Of a stretch of DNA of 64,000 nucleotides, positions 62,933 through 64,000 are shown one piece after another. The translations under genes were made by a program, and so were the position numbers. Position 1 is the stretch's first letter. Each line of letters begins with the position of its first letter. Below the pieces are notes generated by a model. That model ran no database searches. It saw nothing but the letters and a program-made list of their open reading frames with translations, and was not told the DNA's origin. The stretch comes from Streptomyces caeruleatus (GTDB taxonomy: Bacteria; Actinomycetota; Actinomycetes; Streptomycetales; Streptomycetaceae), in contig NZ_KQ948927.1 in the NCBI RefSeq assembly GCF_001514235.1, forward strand, positions 505,813 through 569,812. The letters run 5' to 3'.

Positions 62933-64000
62933 ATGAAGACGATCGACGAACTTCTCGCCGAAGGCGTCGCCGGCAAGCGGGTCTTCGTCCGCGCCGACCT
63001 GAACGTGCCGCTGGACGGCACCACGATCACCGACGACGGCCGTATCCGCGCCGTCCTGCCCACCGTCAAGGCGCTGGCCGAGGCGGGCGCCCGGGTGGTC
63101 GTCGCCTCGCACCTGGGCCGCCCCAAGGGCGCCCCGGACCCCGCTTTCTCCCTCGCCCCGGCCGCCGCGCGCCTCGGGGAACTCCTCGGCGCCGACGTGG
63201 CCTTCGCGACCGACACGGTCGGCGACTCCGCCCGGGCCGTGGTCGCGGGCCTCGCCGACGGCCAGGTCGCGGTCGTCGAGAACCTCCGCTTCAACGCCGG
63301 TGAGACCAGCAAGGACGACGCCGAGCGCGGCGCCTTCGCCGAGCAGCTCGCCGCCCTCGCCGACGTCTACGTCGGTGACGGCTTCGGCGCGGTGCACCGC
63401 AAGCACGCCTCGGTGTACGACCTGCCGGCCAAGCTGCCGCACTACGCCGGCCACCTCATCGCCACCGAGGTCACCGTCCTCAAGAAGCTCACCGAGGACG
63501 TCAAGCGGCCGTACGTCGTCGCGCTCGGCGGAGCCAAGGTCTCCGACAAGCTCGCCGTCATCGACCAGCTGCTCGGCAAGGCCGACCGGCTGCTCATCGG
63601 CGGCGGCATGGCGTACACCTTCCTCAAGGCCAAGGGCTACGAGGTCGGCACCTCCCTGCTTCAGGCCGACCAGATCCCGGCCGTCACGGAGTACCTGGAG
63701 CGCGCCGAGAAGCTCGGCGTGGAGCTGGTGCTCCCCGTCGACGTCCTGGTCGCGGGCGAGTTCCCGGACCTCAAGACCAAGGCGCCGGCCAACCCCACGA
63801 CCGTCGCCGCGGACGCCATCCCCGCCGACCAGGAGGGCCTGGACATCGGTCCGGAGACCCGCAAGCTGTACGCCTCGAAGCTCACCGACGCCGCGACCGT
63901 CTTCTGGAACGGTCCCATGGGCGTCTTCGAGCACCCCGACTACGCCCAGGGCACCGCCGCGGTCGCCCAGGCCCTCATCGACTCGGACGGCTTCACCGTC
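62933..64000 (+). CDS. pgk: Phosphoglycerate kinase (partial, 3' end outside window)
   Basis: ATG 62933 follows AGGAG; 356 residues are visible and the frame is open at the window edge, compared with a usual length near 400. Motifs: KRVFVRADLNVPLDGTTITD, VVASHLGRPKGAPDPAFSLA, VVENLRFNAGETSKDDAERG, YVVALGGAKVSDKLAVIDQL and TVFWNGPMGVFEHPDYAQGT. The C-terminal nucleotide loop (GGGDSxAA) lies outside. It converts 1,3-bisphosphoglycerate plus ADP to 3-phosphoglycerate plus ATP, the step after GAPDH. A terminator-like hairpin separates the two genes, so pgk may have its own promoter near 62850-62900. Confidence 0.98.
   Translation, partial: MKTIDELLAEGVAGKRVFVRADLNVPLDGTTITDDGRIRAVLPTVKALAEAGARVVVASHLGRPKGAPDPAFSLAPAAARLGELLGADVAFATDTVGDSARAVVAGLADGQVAVVENLRFNAGETSKDDAERGAFAEQLAALADVYVGDGFGAVHRKHASVYDLPAKLPHYAGHLIATEVTVLKKLTEDVKRPYVVALGGAKVSDKLAVIDQLLGKADRLLIGGGMAYTFLKAKGYEVGTSLLQADQIPAVTEYLERAEKLGVELVLPVDVLVAGEFPDLKTKAPANPTTVAADAIPADQEGLDIGPETRKLYASKLTDAATVFWNGPMGVFEHPDYAQGTAAVAQALIDSDGFTV

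Overview
This window comes from a Streptomyces chromosome. Base composition is very GC-rich with GC-loaded third codon positions, GTG starts are common, and the families are typical of the genus: WhiA, XRE/DUF5753 with DUF397, SpoIIE-type PP2C, Methyltransf_19, a mycothiol-dependent-isomerase-like protein, and MocR next to AhpD. The order uvrC-rapZ-yvcK-whiA ... gap-pgk is a conserved actinobacterial core arrangement. No tRNA, rRNA, insertion sequence, prophage or CRISPR was seen.

Layout. 1-9.2 kb: a PAS/GAF/SpoIIE phosphatase running off the left edge, an HTH-only LuxR protein, a FUSC membrane protein with an encoded 9-bp repeat, an MtaD-like amidohydrolase, a DUF899 protein and an ABC exporter. 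9.4-12.9 kb: a regulatory cassette of RsbW-like ATPase, XRE/DUF5753 regulator, DUF397 partner and Methyltransf_19 protein, whose divergent intergenic region carries palindromes and a 32-bp tandem array. 12.9-13.6 kb: a frameshifted PEP-utilizing-enzyme remnant full of short repeats, abutting a 56-bp duplication of the end of a MocR gene. 13.7-25.7 kb: MocR/AhpD, a GltD without GltB, DUF1772, DUF2293, a uridine-kinase-like protein, an F420/FMN split-barrel protein, a CBS protein, CorA, a methyltransferase, the pseudouridine catabolic pair psuG-psuK and a VOC protein. 25.8-29.4 kb: a decayed formaldehyde dehydrogenase, an MFS exporter, ogt and a secreted GDPD.

29.7-49.1 kb: an MHYT protein, uvrB, a metal-stress cluster (TerD, a TerD fusion protein, TerC under a yybP-ykoY manganese riboswitch, a Ca2+/H+ antiporter), an MFS symporter, an S66 peptidase, aroQ, a polar amino-acid ABC transporter, an MBL hydrolase, an MDMPI protein and uvrA. 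49.3-64 kb: a LacI/sugar-kinase pair, an HTH regulator, an Imm1-like protein, the overlapping uvrC-rapZ-yvcK-whiA operon, a large secreted M14 carboxypeptidase, gap and the start of pgk.

How the genes connect. uvrA, uvrB and ogt each carry an exact TTGTCAGTG-N8-TANNNT promoter and uvrC carries a close variant. This is the RecA-independent, PafBC-type DNA-damage promoter, so the scattered repair genes look like one regulon. uvrB, uvrC, ogt and at least six other genes have the -10 hexamer 6-7 bases before the start codon and no Shine-Dalgarno, which predicts leaderless mRNAs. The terC leader can be read as a complete switch: promoter, aptamer with closing helix P1, and an 8-base complement between the P1 3' strand and the terC ribosome binding site. 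Start sites, promoter calls and pseudogene calls were made by eye and no database search was run.
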